A stretch of DNA of 64,000 nt from an uncultured Prevotellaceae bacterium (GCA_937898675.1 CALEJB010000051.1:109988-173987); one strand, 5' to 3'. Positions 1 to 8,957 are shown, numbered from the stretch's first letter. The notes: generated by a model not told the origin, from the letters alone. Numbers and translations are program-made.

Positions 1-549
1 GGTGCGCTCGCCGCCTGTGATGAACTGGTGGGTGATGAGCACATTGCGGCGCGTTTTGTCGATATCCATCTGTTGGATGGCATATCGCACGGCTTCGTCG
101 TATGTCCTGATTTCGGTGTTGTCGTCGGCATAGTGCTGCACGACCGATGGCTTGACGAAGGGGAGCATGTAGAATGCCGCTTCGGTGTCCCCGTCGTTGA
201 GGACGACGGGGTGTATTGTGCCGTCATAGACGGGAGACAGGTAAACCCTGCTTGCCTCCATGATGCGGGAGGCAAAGGAGATGCGCTCGGGCGAGTCGTG
301 GTTGCCGCTGATGATGAATATGCTCTTGCCAAGTTTTGCCAGCCTGACAAGGAAATCGTCGAACAGCGATACCGCCTCGGCCGAGGGAACGCGCTTGTCG
401 TAAATGTCTCCGGCCAGGATGACTGCGTCGGGTGCCTCGTCTTGGACATAGGACAAGATTTGGTCCAGGATGTGCTGTTGTTCCTCCAGCATGGAGTATT
501 CTTTCACGCGTTTGCCGATGTGGAGGTCGCCGGTGTGCAGTAATTTCAT
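1..549 (-). CDS. sbcD: Exonuclease SbcD, N-terminal part (runs off the left edge)
   Basis: This is the nuclease subunit of the SbcCD (Mre11-Rad50 type) complex, which trims hairpins and double-strand ends. Reading leftwards from an ATG at 549, 183 codons are open to the window edge. The protein starts MKLLHTGDLHIGK, with the DxH metal motif at residues 8-10, GDIYD near residue 48 and GNHDSPER near residue 81; these are the metallophosphoesterase blocks of the family. The C-terminal part and the usual partner sbcC lie outside the window. The start is 34 bases downstream of the repeat-protein gene on the same strand, so the two may share a transcript. The family call is firm; only the end of the gene is missing. 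Confidence 0.93.
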   Translation of the reverse strand, partial: MKLLHTGDLHIGKRVKEYSMLEEQQHILDQILSYVQDEAPDAVILAGDIYDKRVPSAEAVSLFDDFLVRLAKLGKSIFIISGNHDSPERISFASRIMEASRVYLSPVYDGTIHPVVLNDGDTEAAFYMLPFVKPSVVQHYADDNTEIRTYDEAVRYAIQQMDIDKTRRNVLITHQFITGGERT

Positions 550-583
550 AGTTTCTTGTTTTTTGTATTGGATGGTGTCGTTA

Positions 584-994
584 TCAATGCAATGGGTAAA
601 ATCCGTAAAGGTATATAGCGGCGGCCACGGTGTGCGGCACATTGCTGAACCGGCCTGTGAAGGAGCCGGATCGGTCATAAACATTATTGCTGCTGTTGAT
701 GTATCCGATATAAGAGCCGCTCCTGTCGTAGAACCTGTCGTCCTTGCCATAGCCCAGATAACTGCCCGTGCGGTCGTAGAAACTGCCGTTGCGCTCACAC
801 CCGAGGTAACTGCCCGTGCGGTCGTAGAACCGGCCCGAGTCCGTCTTGCCCTCGTATGAGCCGGTGCGGTCATAGATGCGGCCGCTCTCATATCGGCCTA
901 TGAACGAATCTGAACGGTCATACATCTGCTGGGCATGAGCCGACAGGGCGCATGTTAGCATCACAATGGTTATCAACATCGTTTTTAGTTTCAT
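584..994 (-). CDS. Secreted YDRxGSYxG repeat protein
   Basis: A 136-residue protein of unknown function. Residues 1-22 form a signal peptide ending AHAQ with no lipobox cysteine, so it should be periplasmic or exported. Residues 25-116 consist of six tandem copies of a 16-residue unit (one has 17) built on YDR(T/S)GSYxG followed by a polar turn such as DSGRF. This resembles the short beta repeats of the family called 4-fold beta flower protein in Bacteroidota; I assign that only tentatively. The C-terminal 20 residues are hydrophobic and aromatic and outside the repeat. At DNA level the repeat has a 48-base period (647-922), so copy number could vary by slippage. It precedes sbcD on the same strand. 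Confidence 0.8.
   Translation of the reverse strand: MKLKTMLITIVMLTCALSAHAQQMYDRSDSFIGRYESGRIYDRTGSYEGKTDSGRFYDRTGSYLGCERNGSFYDRTGSYLGYGKDDRFYDRSGSYIGYINSSNNVYDRSGSFTGRFSNVPHTVAAAIYLYGFYPLH
647..922 (-). repeat. 48-bp in-gene tandem repeat, about six copies
   Basis: The coding repeat of the YDRxGSYxG protein gives a 48-base direct repeat. Copies share the core that reads cggtcgtagaa on the plus strand, seen near 770 and 818, and diverge elsewhere. It is coding sequence and not a CRISPR: there are no unique spacers of constant length between identical repeats. Confidence 0.8.
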
Positions 995-1074
995 GATTCC
1001 GGATCTTTATATTTATAATAATGTGACTTGGCTTCTTTTTGCCCGGTGCGGGCAATCACTATGTTTCCTGCAGG

Positions 1075-1082
1075 CAAATATA
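1075..1082 (-). promoter_or_regulatory. Candidate -7 box (TATATTTG) for the repeat-protein gene
   Basis: The minus strand reads TATATTTG, matching the Bacteroidota -7 consensus TAnnTTTG, 80 bases before the start at 994. No well-spaced -33 TTTG was found. A perfect 7-bp hairpin (1039-1055, TTGCCCG/CGGGCAA) would lie in the resulting leader. Confidence 0.4.
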
Positions 1083-1570
1083 ATGCTTTTTTCTCAAAGT
1101 GTGGCGATTTCGCCGATTTTTTTTGCAAGAATGTGCAGTGTGCCGGCGGCTGCCCGCATCGGGACAGGGGTGTGAAAAGCACTGACGGCGGCCTCACGGT
1201 CGCCGTCAGCGTCAAGTTTCTTGTTTGCTTGCGTTTTATGGATTGTATCTTTTTATGGGGCAAACATAAGGTTCAAATAATCAACATAAACTACCATCAA
1301 TATAATTACTTTCAGCAAATTTCTTAATCCATAAGAATGTATTCGTGTATCAGGAATATGTCTTTTGTTTCAAGAGCATTGCAAAATTACTCCAAACATG
1401 CGGACCGAGTATAGGAAAAATCGCAAATTTCGTTTGTAAAATTTGTTATTTTTTGACCAAAAGTTTTGCAAAAAGCAACCTCAAAAACACTAAATATACA
1501 GTAAGTCAATGTGTTGTGCTTGCAAAATCGTTTTTCCTAAAAAAACTGATGCGGTGCCAATGACAAACCA

Positions 1571-1610
1571 GTTCCGATGATGTGACAACACTGTGTCGCG
1601 TCATCGGAAC
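1571..1610 (-). terminator. Hairpin just after the macroglobulin gene
   Basis: GTTCCGATGATGTGACA and TGTCGCGTCATCGGAAC form a 17-bp stem with two mismatched or wobble positions and a 6-base loop, 26 bases past the stop of the leftward macroglobulin gene. A T-run (TTTTTTT, 1540-1546 on the minus strand) lies about 25 bases further on, so this is a weak intrinsic terminator or an mRNA 3' end structure. Confidence 0.45.
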
Positions 1611-1636
1611 CGGTATCGCTATGGTGTCAACCGCCG

Positions 1637-4600
1637 TTATTCGGCTTCCACGACGATGGTTTTCCCGGCGCTGTGGGCCGAAAGTTGCGGGGCATATTGG
1701 CACTGTATGGTGGCGATGCCCGAGGTGAACTCGCCCGCGCTGGTCACCCACACGTCGTAGCCGATGATGTGCGTGCCCTTGTTAAGACTGTTGAAGAACA
1801 GGTTGGTCTGGCTGTCCTTGGTCTCCTGGTAGAACCAGGTGCGGTCCTCGCTGCGGTAGCCCGAGAGCTGGTCCAGCGGTTCGAAGCACGAGGCGCGCTC
1901 GTCGGTGAGGGTGACATAGTCCATGTCCTTGTTCACCTTGATGACGGTGCGCACCTTCACCTTGTTGCCCACCTTGAACGAGGTGGCCTGGTGCAGGCTG
2001 CCGTCCTGGGCATACACATAGTATTCCTTGCTGATGCTCACCTCGTCGATGCTCACCTCCCGGATCTCGGTCATGGGTGCCTTGAACTGGCTGTACACGG
2101 CTCCCCAGGCGGGACCGCTGGCGGTGCGGGCGATGGCCACGCTGCCGGCAGTTGAAGCATCGAGCGTGGTGCGGAAGTAGCCCAGCCACTGCGCCATGTT
2201 GTCGAGGTTGACGGCCTGGCCTGCCACGGTGATGACAGGGTTGGCGGCGCGTTCAAGCCACTGGCTGCCGGTGCTCAGGATGGTGCACACGGCGTCGGCG
2301 GCGAGGCTGCGCGAGCCCCAGTCGTTGCTCTGCTTCATGAGCAGCATCCATTTGCGAATCTGGTCAATCTCCTGCTGTCGCGGCTCTATCTCGTTCATGG
2401 CCTGCAGGATGGCGCTGGTGTAGGCCACCTTGTCAAACTCCCACCAGCCGCGTCCGGTCTGCAGGTTGTCCCAGTACATGCCCAGGTTTGGCTTGGTGAT
2501 GGCAAACTGGCGGATGCTCTCGATGATGTCGCGGGCGGTCTTTGGGTAGCCGTTGCGGTTGAGCGTCATGGCATAGTAGGCCTTTTCCTTGAGCGTCAGT
2601 CCATCGCCCCAGTGCTTGTCCATGTGCTTGAGCACCTTCTTCATCATGTCGGCGTTGGCTTTGGGCAGTGCGGTCTGGGGGTAGAGCGAGCGCACGTAGG
2701 CATAGTCCGCGAAGTCGCCGTAGGGGTCCTTGTTGTACTTTTGCGCCTCCTTGAGCAGGCGCAGATTTTCCTTGTCATAGTACTTGATGGCGCGCGCTAT
2801 CATGTCGTTGATGCGGATGTCGTTGGGCAGGTAGCCCAGTCGCTTGGTCTCGCCGAGGAGTTCGAGCACCTCGCCCGTGGTCCATGCGCTGGACACGCAG
2901 CCCGGGTGCTTGAACCAGGTGAAGCCGCCGTCGCCCATCTGCAGCGACTTGAGCGCGGCGATGATTTTCTCGTATTCCTGTGCCGTCTTCACCTCATCGA
3001 ACAATTCGCCCAACCGCGACATGCGCAGGGTCTGCCGGTCGGCGTCGCGCATCCAGGGCGAGGCGAGGAGGGTGCCTATCTTGAGGTCCTGGTTCTTTTC
3101 GAGCATCGACACCAGGGTGGAGTCCTCGTGGTGCTCGTTCCACCAGTTGACAGCCTCCTTGATTTGGGGCTGCGACTTGGCGACGCCCTGTGCTACCTGC
3201 AGCGCGAACAGGCTGTGTGCCGCGCTGGTGGCAATCTCGTAGTTGTCGTCAAAGATGGTGGGCAGCGCCAGCACGCAGTACCAAGTGGGGTTGTCGCAGT
3301 ACTCGAGCGTCACGCGGGCATCCTTGGGGAAGGCGGGCAGTGGCATCTCGAAGTTCGGCTCGGCGGCCTCGATATAGAAGGGCTGCGTCTCGATGACGGG
3401 CGAGATGGTGGTGAGCACGGGCAGCATCACCTGCTCGCCGTCGCCAAAGCGGCCGTTGGCTGCCTTGATGCGGAATCCCGCCATGGCGATGGTGTCGGGC
3501 ACGGTCCAGTCGATGTTCACGGCCTGGCTGCCCTTGCCCTCGAGCTGCAGGCTGAAGTTGCGTGTAGCGTAGATTTCGCCCGAGCGCGGGTCAAAGATTT
3601 CGATGACGGCGTCGCAGCGCGCGGGCTCGTCGGTGGCGTTCTGCACGTTGGCGGCCAGGCGTGCCTTGTCGCCCTGGCGCACAAAGCGCGGTAGGCTGGA
3701 GCGCACCATCAGGGGCTTCTGGGTGAGCACCTCGGCCAGCCAGGAGTTGCCGTGCATCTGCTTGTCCCAAGCCACGGCCTGGGTGTTCCATGTGGTGTTG
3801 AAATTGGGCACCTCAAACTCTACCGAGATGTTGCCCGCCTCGTCGCTCACGAGCATGGGCAGCCACAGCGCGGTCTTGACATCGCTCTCGCGCAGGGTGA
3901 TGTTGTCCAGGTTCTTCTCGTTGGCGCCGGGTTCCTCGAGCTCGCTTTCAGTGCTGTCAAAACCTGTTTCCGCCACCTCGTAGAGGACACCCGCAGCTTG
4001 TTTCTCTTCGGCAGCCACCATGCCGTTGTCCATTACGGCCCTTGCCGGCAACGCGGTCTTGCTGCCGTACAACATCATGCGTCCCATGCGGTAGCTGAAC
4101 AGTTCCTGGTCATAGGTGTACAGATAGGGAATGATGCAATTGCTCTTGCTCGGCAAGAACCGTCCCGACCAGTTGGCCGATGTGCTGTTGCTGCCGCTGA
4201 GGTTCATCGTGCTGGTGCCGACGATGTTCCTGCCGGGGCGCCAGTTGGTGAAACTCCAGCCGTTGGGGGCGATGGTGGAGATGGCCTTGTCATACATGTC
4301 GAGCATCATGGCGCCGGGGCGCGGCTTGCCGTTTTGGTCGGTGAGCGTGAAGGTCCAGTGCTCGGTGTCGCCCGGGACGAGTTTGTCGCGGAACGAGGTG
4401 GCGGTGATTTTCATCGCCTCGGCCTTGTAGGGGTTGGCGAGGCGCACGCTCTCTTCCCACGCCTTGATGCCGTAATAGGTGATGAATCGCACGGTGACGT
4501 CACAGCCAGCCTGCTTGGGCAGGGGCACTGTGAACTCGTTCATGCCGGTGCTGTAGTCCAGCCAGCCCTCGCTGATGATGCCCTCGTTGGAGTATGCGAT

Positions 4601-7198
4601 ATGATAGATGTGGGCCTCGGGGGTCGAGACGCCAATCTGGATGTGGCCCTTGTTGCTCTTGTCCACGCTCTTGCCCTGGGGCGCAATCCACAGCGGGCAG
4701 TTCTTGACGGGCGGTATCTTGTCCTTGGAGCGGTAGATGGTGATGTCTCTCTGGGCGTCCACGTCATCCTCGTTGTCCTTGGCGTCGAGGATGTGGACCT
4801 TGACGGTGTATTGGCCCGATGGCAGGCTGGTGAGGTCGATGGTGGGGTCGGCGGTGTTGAAGTTGCCCGTCATGACGGGTTCCTGCTTGCCGTCGGGGAT
4901 GACCTCCCAGGTGCACCAGGTGCTGGTCTCGGTCTCGCTGGTGGTGTTGTAGGTGACGGGCAGGGTGATGGGCTTGTCGTTCAGGAAGATGTTGTCGTTC
5001 ACCTCGCCGAACTCGATGCCGCGCCTGGTGCCGATGATGAAGGTGGTGCTGGCCTCGTGCGTCTCGCCGGCGCCGTCGGTCACGGTGGCGGCCACCTCAT
5101 AGTTGTAGCGCGACCAGCCATACTTGCTCTGGTTCTCTTCAAACAGTTCGGGCTCGAACTCAAAGGTGAAGCGGCCCTGGGCATCGGTGGTCACCGTGGT
5201 GTCGCACAGGTGGTCGCCGTCCTGCTTGCCGGTGCGCCACCACCACCACGACCACTCGTTCTCGATGAGCGACAGGCGCACCTCGGTGTTGGCCAGGGGC
5301 ATGCCGCTGTAGGTCATGGCTTGTCCGGTGACCTTGACGGGCTGCTTGTTCACATAACTGCGGCGGGCGTCGGGGAAGGTGACCTCAAAGGTGGGCGTCT
5401 TGTACTCGCTCACATTGATGTAGTGGGTGGCAAGGCTGCTTCCGTCGCGCTTGGTCACCTGGATGGAGAACTGGCCGTTCATGCGGTCCTTGGGCACGGT
5501 GAATGTGCCCTCGGCGCGGCCGTAGGCGTCGGTGGCGGCATCAACGGTGTCGATGGGTTCCCAGTTGGTGTCTTTGAAGGTGAGCCTCAATGGGGCGTCG
5601 GCCAGTGTCTTGCGGCCGTTGTTGTTCATCTCATAAACGATGGCTGCCCACTGGATGGTCTCGCCGGGGCGGTACACGCCCAGGTCGGTATAGACATCGG
5701 CGGTCACCTGATAGCTGTCATAATTCCGGCAACGGGAATGGTAAAATTCGGGACCGTATTTGTCATTGCCCTTGACGGCATGCACAGCGTCATACTCTTC
5801 GCCCGCGACCACCTTGACGAGGCCCTGGGCGTCGGTGGTGCCATAGGTTCTCTTATCGCCCTTGATGTCCACGCCCTTGAGCGGCCTGCCGCTTGCGATG
5901 TCCACTGCGGCGATGTGGTCGATGCTGTCGTGGCGCGCGATGGAAAAACCGGCGATGTCGGTCACGCGCATGATTTCATATTTGTGGATGTCAAGGTCGT
6001 TGGCATTGCTGCCGTCGGGGCCGGCATAGGCCTGGAAGACATAGCAGCCGCAGGGCAGGGGAGGCACCGTGAGCGTGAGACCGCTGGCGGTGAACGGCAC
6101 GATGCCCTGGGCGGTCATCCGATGGGTGGACACGACCTCCAGGTCGCGCGTGTTGTAGGAGTATGTGCTTTTCTTCAACAGTTTGTCGGGGATGCGTAAT
6201 ATCTTAACCACAAACGAGTTGGCGTTCTCGACGCGGACGTTGACGGTGATGCTGTCGCGGGTGGAGACCACATCGGGGTAGGTGATGTGCACGTTGCGCT
6301 CCTCAAGAGCGATAATGGCGTTCTTGATGTCGTTGGTGAAGATGCCGTCGGGGAAGCGCTGCACATAGTCCTTGAATATGGCGTACTTCTCTTTATCGCC
6401 CACGGCCAGGCCCTTTTTGAGCAGCAGGGCGCTGTACTCGTTGTCCTTGTACTGCTCGTAGTCCTCGGCCTTGGCAAAATAGGTGCCTGTTGCCGTAATG
6501 GCATAGAGGTGGGCGGGCACATTGCCCTCGGTGGCAGCCACCCATTCCCTGGCCAGGTGTGCCGACCGGATGTCGTGGTCCATTTGGCTGGTCAGTTCGC
6601 GGTCTTTCATCAGCATGAACTCGAGCAGGGTGGGCACAAGTGTGGCACCCAGTTTGTCGCACTTGATGACATCGGGCATCGAGGTGACGGGCACGCGCTT
6701 GAGCGCCTCGCGGTCGGCAAGCGACAGGTCGATGAGTTCGTCGATCTTGACGTCAAACTGGCCGTTGTCCCATTCACTGACGTCGGCCGGCGACTCCTCG
6801 GCGGGATTGACGCGGTCGAGGCGGGAATAGCGTTCGCGGTAGCCCTGGTAGGCCAGCGCCTCAAAGTAATAGAGCAACGCCTTGACGTGTGGCTGTTTTT
6901 CGCGGGCGATGGTGGACTCGAGCCGCTTAATGATCTCGGGCATGTTGTCCTGAGATATGCCGCTCTGGGCGATGCTGTATCGCACCAGGGCGTCGACCGT
7001 CTTCTGGCCGTCGCCGCTGGCGAGCGCTTTGTCCAGGTCGCTCAACGCCGCCTTGGAGACGTCTTGCGGGTAATTGAAGTCCACGCGGTGGTCATCGCCC
7101 TTGCCAGATGAGTTGAAAGGGAATACCATGGATAACAGTAATATTAAAGTAAATAAAACGATACGAGTTGGGTTGGGTCGTGTCATAGTCGCGCGCAT
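1637..7198 (-). CDS. Alpha-2-macroglobulin family protein (MG2/A2M domains)
   Basis: A 1853-residue exported protein of the bacterial alpha-2-macroglobulin type, thought to trap or block proteases in the periplasm. An N-terminal hydrophobic stretch (residues 12-30) acts as signal or anchor; there is no lipobox. Residues 40-300 are helical. MG beta-sandwich domains follow, with the MG2 signature YTDLGVYRPGET near residue 505. The A2M block (KTALWLPMLVSDEAGN) is near residue 1110 and an alpha/alpha-toroid thioester-type domain spans roughly 1315-1600, but the CxEQ thioester motif is absent, so it cannot bind targets covalently. A second ATG four codons in (7186) is equally plausible as the start. 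It is flanked by non-coding DNA on both sides and is probably monocistronic. Confidence 0.92.
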   Translation of the reverse strand: MRATMTRPNPTRIVLFTLILLLSMVFPFNSSGKGDDHRVDFNYPQDVSKAALSDLDKALASGDGQKTVDALVRYSIAQSGISQDNMPEIIKRLESTIAREKQPHVKALLYYFEALAYQGYRERYSRLDRVNPAEESPADVSEWDNGQFDVKIDELIDLSLADREALKRVPVTSMPDVIKCDKLGATLVPTLLEFMLMKDRELTSQMDHDIRSAHLAREWVAATEGNVPAHLYAITATGTYFAKAEDYEQYKDNEYSALLLKKGLAVGDKEKYAIFKDYVQRFPDGIFTNDIKNAIIALEERNVHITYPDVVSTRDSITVNVRVENANSFVVKILRIPDKLLKKSTYSYNTRDLEVVSTHRMTAQGIVPFTASGLTLTVPPLPCGCYVFQAYAGPDGSNANDLDIHKYEIMRVTDIAGFSIARHDSIDHIAAVDIASGRPLKGVDIKGDKRTYGTTDAQGLVKVVAGEEYDAVHAVKGNDKYGPEFYHSRCRNYDSYQVTADVYTDLGVYRPGETIQWAAIVYEMNNNGRKTLADAPLRLTFKDTNWEPIDTVDAATDAYGRAEGTFTVPKDRMNGQFSIQVTKRDGSSLATHYINVSEYKTPTFEVTFPDARRSYVNKQPVKVTGQAMTYSGMPLANTEVRLSLIENEWSWWWWRTGKQDGDHLCDTTVTTDAQGRFTFEFEPELFEENQSKYGWSRYNYEVAATVTDGAGETHEASTTFIIGTRRGIEFGEVNDNIFLNDKPITLPVTYNTTSETETSTWCTWEVIPDGKQEPVMTGNFNTADPTIDLTSLPSGQYTVKVHILDAKDNEDDVDAQRDITIYRSKDKIPPVKNCPLWIAPQGKSVDKSNKGHIQIGVSTPEAHIYHIAYSNEGIISEGWLDYSTGMNEFTVPLPKQAGCDVTVRFITYYGIKAWEESVRLANPYKAEAMKITATSFRDKLVPGDTEHWTFTLTDQNGKPRPGAMMLDMYDKAISTIAPNGWSFTNWRPGRNIVGTSTMNLSGSNSTSANWSGRFLPSKSNCIIPYLYTYDQELFSYRMGRMMLYGSKTALPARAVMDNGMVAAEEKQAAGVLYEVAETGFDSTESELEEPGANEKNLDNITLRESDVKTALWLPMLVSDEAGNISVEFEVPNFNTTWNTQAVAWDKQMHGNSWLAEVLTQKPLMVRSSLPRFVRQGDKARLAANVQNATDEPARCDAVIEIFDPRSGEIYATRNFSLQLEGKGSQAVNIDWTVPDTIAMAGFRIKAANGRFGDGEQVMLPVLTTISPVIETQPFYIEAAEPNFEMPLPAFPKDARVTLEYCDNPTWYCVLALPTIFDDNYEIATSAAHSLFALQVAQGVAKSQPQIKEAVNWWNEHHEDSTLVSMLEKNQDLKIGTLLASPWMRDADRQTLRMSRLGELFDEVKTAQEYEKIIAALKSLQMGDGGFTWFKHPGCVSSAWTTGEVLELLGETKRLGYLPNDIRINDMIARAIKYYDKENLRLLKEAQKYNKDPYGDFADYAYVRSLYPQTALPKANADMMKKVLKHMDKHWGDGLTLKEKAYYAMTLNRNGYPKTARDIIESIRQFAITKPNLGMYWDNLQTGRGWWEFDKVAYTSAILQAMNEIEPRQQEIDQIRKWMLLMKQSNDWGSRSLAADAVCTILSTGSQWLERAANPVITVAGQAVNLDNMAQWLGYFRTTLDASTAGSVAIARTASGPAWGAVYSQFKAPMTEIREVSIDEVSISKEYYVYAQDGSLHQATSFKVGNKVKVRTVIKVNKDMDYVTLTDERASCFEPLDQLSGYRSEDRTWFYQETKDSQTNLFFNSLNKGTHIIGYDVWVTSAGEFTSGIATIQCQYAPQLSAHSAGKTIVVEAE

Positions 7199-7251
7199 TT
7201 ATTGTGGTTTGTTATTGTTGCAGAAAGTATGATTCTGATATTTTGTAACTC

Positions 7252-7259
7252 CAAAGTTA
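7252..7259 (-). promoter_or_regulatory. Candidate -7 box (TAACTTTG) for the macroglobulin gene
   Basis: The minus strand reads TAACTTTG, a full TAnnTTTG match, 53 bases before the ATG at 7198. A TTTTTTG lies too close upstream to serve as the -33 element, so the promoter call rests on the -7 box. Confidence 0.5.
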
Positions 7260-7344
7260 GTCAAAAAATGTGGTTTGTCTAAAAGCATCGCATTATTTTT
7301 GCAATTATTAACAGGTTCCCTGCATTCGCAGTCATCGCGCATAC

Positions 7345-7384
7345 AATAAAAACAGTCCCTCAACCGTGGATTGGGGGACTGTTT
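7345..7384 (-). terminator. Intrinsic terminator of the sigma-factor operon
   Basis: On the minus strand a 14-bp stem (AAACAGTCCCCCAA paired with TTGAGGGACTGTTT, one G-T wobble) with a 7-base loop is followed by TTTTTATTGT. It lies 60 bases past the last gene of the leftward sigma/anti-sigma operon. Good stem and U-rich tail. Confidence 0.8.
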
Positions 7385-7444
7385 GAAAAACGTGTGTGTC
7401 GTGGTAAAAGATGGTAATGAGAAAAATTTTTATCTCTTCATTCG

Positions 7445-7879
7445 TTATTTTTTGCGTTTCTTTGTCAGCATCTGCTGGGTGAACTTCGACTCGGCGACTT
7501 TGAGTTGGTACAACTGCTTCTTGGAGAGGATTTTGGAGAATTTGTCGAAGTACTTGGCTTCGATTTCCCCTTCCTGCACGCGGGTGTTGGACATCGCCGA
7601 CGCCGCTGCCTCATAGTCGCGGTCGCTGGGGTTTTTCTTCTTCTCCACCTCGGCGGCGAGTGCGCGCGCGTTGCGGTTCACCTGGTATATCTCGCGCTCC
7701 ATCTGCTCGTAGAGCGGCATAAACTTCTTTTGCTGCGTTTGCGTCAGTCCACACTCCTGGATAATCATCTCGTGCTTGGCCTGGTACATGTCGGTGGCAA
7801 ACTTCGACTTGCTGCCCTGGGCCGATGCCGTGGCGGTGATGGCGAGTGCCGCGATGAGTGTGCAAAGGAATTTTTTCAT
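7445..7879 (-). CDS. Periplasmic LTXXQ/Spy-like helical protein
   Basis: A 144-residue protein with a signal peptide (residues 1-20, cleaved near ASAQ) and an otherwise almost wholly helical, charged sequence. It carries a GLTQTQQKKFMPLYEQM segment near residue 44, like the LTxxQ motif of Spy/CpxP-type periplasmic chaperones. A small heptad-rich exported protein as third gene of an ECF sigma operon is a common Bacteroidota arrangement. It follows the anti-sigma gene by 17 bases and is followed by the terminator at 7345. Role is inferred: envelope stress chaperone or sensor. No enzyme motif is visible. Confidence 0.75.
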   Translation of the reverse strand: MKKFLCTLIAALAITATASAQGSKSKFATDMYQAKHEMIIQECGLTQTQQKKFMPLYEQMEREIYQVNRNARALAAEVEKKKNPSDRDYEAAASAMSNTRVQEGEIEAKYFDKFSKILSKKQLYQLKVAESKFTQQMLTKKRKK

Positions 7880-7896
7880 AGTCGTTCAGTTTTGTG

Positions 7897-8295
7897 TCAC
7901 TGCTGGGCGGGTGACGCCTCGTCGTTGCTCATGTAAACCGAATCCTCGTAGTTCATGATGTCGTAGTCGCTCACCGAGCCGCTCATCATGAAGTCCTCGA
8001 TATTCTCTTTGTCGGTCCCCATCTGCTCGGCGACCTTGCCCACTTTATCGGCATCGGAGCCGTTGAAGTGGTTGAACACCGACATCAGGCACCACACTCC
8101 GGCAAACATGGCGGCAAGGTAGGCAAAGGGCCTGACGCGCTGCCACGTGGTGGGCTTGATGTCCACGGGAGTGATTTCAACGTCGGGCAACATGCCGGCC
8201 ATCTGCTTATTGAATTGTTCAAAGTAGTCCTCCGGGACCTTAAACCCCGGATTCTTACCCAGTTCGTTCAGTATTGGAGAGTCTTCTTTTTTCAT
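7897..8295 (-). CDS. Membrane protein, putative anti-sigma factor
   Basis: A 132-residue protein with a cytoplasmic N-terminus of about 50 residues, a single membrane segment (about residues 57-75, PFAYLAAMFAGVWCLMSVF) and an acidic periplasmic tail. It starts 33 bases after the ECF sigma gene and precedes the LTXXQ-like gene, the usual place of a one-pass anti-sigma factor. No zinc-binding HxxxCxxC motif is present, so this is not a classical ZAS-type anti-sigma. The assignment rests on topology and position. Confidence 0.65.
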   Translation of the reverse strand: MKKEDSPILNELGKNPGFKVPEDYFEQFNKQMAGMLPDVEITPVDIKPTTWQRVRPFAYLAAMFAGVWCLMSVFNHFNGSDADKVGKVAEQMGTDKENIEDFMMSGSVSDYDIMNYEDSVYMSNDEASPAQQ

Positions 8296-8328
8296 GACGA
8301 CTATTGGACTAAAAAGAGTGAAAAAGGT

Positions 8329-8889
8329 TTAATCGGCCTGGCCTAAAAATTGTTCGATTTTCTTTACCGCGTGGTGATAGGATGCCTTGAGGGCGCCCTC
8401 GCTGGTACCTAAAATCTCGCTCATCTGGTCGTATTTCATCTCGTCATAGTAACGCATGTTGAATACGATTCTTTGTTTCTCGGGCAGTGAGGCAATGGCC
8501 TTCTGGAGGTTGATTTGGGCTTGGTCGCCGTCAAACCACTCGTCGCTCTCGAGCTGGTTGACGAGGAAACTGTCGTCATCGTCAATCGAGAGCTGGGCGA
8601 TGGCCTTCTTCTTGTTGATGAAGGTGATGGATTCGTTGATGGCTATCTTGTAGAGCCATGTGGAGAGCTTGGCGTCGCCGCGAAAGTTGTCGATGTTGGT
8701 CCAGGCCTTGAGGAAGGTGTTCTGCAGCACGTCGTTGGCGTCGTCATGGTCGATAACCAGGCGGCGTATGTGCCAGTAGAGCTGCGAACTGTAGTGCTCA
8801 ATCACCTTGCCGAAGGCTGCCTTGCAGGTTTCCTGCTTGTGCAGCTGCTCGATGACCAGTTCCTCGTTGTATGTCTCGCGTGATGCCAT
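8329..8889 (-). CDS. ECF-type RNA polymerase sigma factor
   Basis: A 186-residue sigma-70 family factor of the ECF group. Region 2 (about residues 33-95) contains the core-binding and -10 recognition helix DANDVLQNTFLKAWTN and the LSTWLYKIAIN block; region 4 (about 130-183) contains LPEKQRIVFNMRYYDEM followed by a helix-turn-helix, TSEGALKASYHHAVKKI. It heads a three-gene operon with a one-pass membrane protein and an exported helical protein, so it probably responds to an envelope signal and is held by the membrane protein when idle. It has its own upstream TACCTTTG box. Confidence 0.93.
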   Translation of the reverse strand: MASRETYNEELVIEQLHKQETCKAAFGKVIEHYSSQLYWHIRRLVIDHDDANDVLQNTFLKAWTNIDNFRGDAKLSTWLYKIAINESITFINKKKAIAQLSIDDDDSFLVNQLESDEWFDGDQAQINLQKAIASLPEKQRIVFNMRYYDEMKYDQMSEILGTSEGALKASYHHAVKKIEQFLGQAD

Positions 8890-8949
8890 TAATCGTGTAT
8901 TGTCTGTTTTGCGCTATTGCGGGGCTTGCCCGCGGTGGTAGCAGAAGGC

Positions 8950-8957
8950 AAAGGTAG
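8950..8957 (-). promoter_or_regulatory. Candidate -7 box (TACCTTTG) for the ECF sigma operon
   Basis: The minus strand reads TACCTTTGCC, 60 bases before the sigma-factor ATG, with a TTTTG about 23 bases further upstream. A good TAnnTTTG match with slightly long spacing. Confidence 0.55.

Larger units (their letters stand above)
995..1636. other. 640-bp gene-free, AT-rich intergenic region
   Basis: No convincing gene. The short open frames here (minus 991-1263, plus 1028-1327, plus 1345-1563) have no recognisable domain, a composition unlike their neighbours and overlap one another. The region holds the candidate promoter at 1075, a GC-rich inverted repeat at 1182-1209 (CTGACGGCG/CGCCGTCAG), a second minus-strand TAATTTTG at 1382-1389 with no gene nearby, and the long hairpin at 1571-1610. 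Bases 1250-1550 are strikingly AT-rich compared with the surrounding genes. Confidence 0.6.

Noticed and set aside
647..922. CRISPR-like array
   Set aside because: The 48-bp repeats are in-frame coding units without spacers, and no cas genes are present.
991..1263. Minus-strand frame of 90 codons upstream of the repeat protein
   Set aside because: Basic, unstructured composition, no signal or domain, and it spans the hairpin at 1182 and the promoter at 1075.
3752..6199. Long plus-strand frame (815 codons) opposite the macroglobulin gene
   Set aside because: It is a mirror of a GC-rich coding strand; it has no domain, no start context, and the opposite strand encodes a clear MG2/A2M protein.
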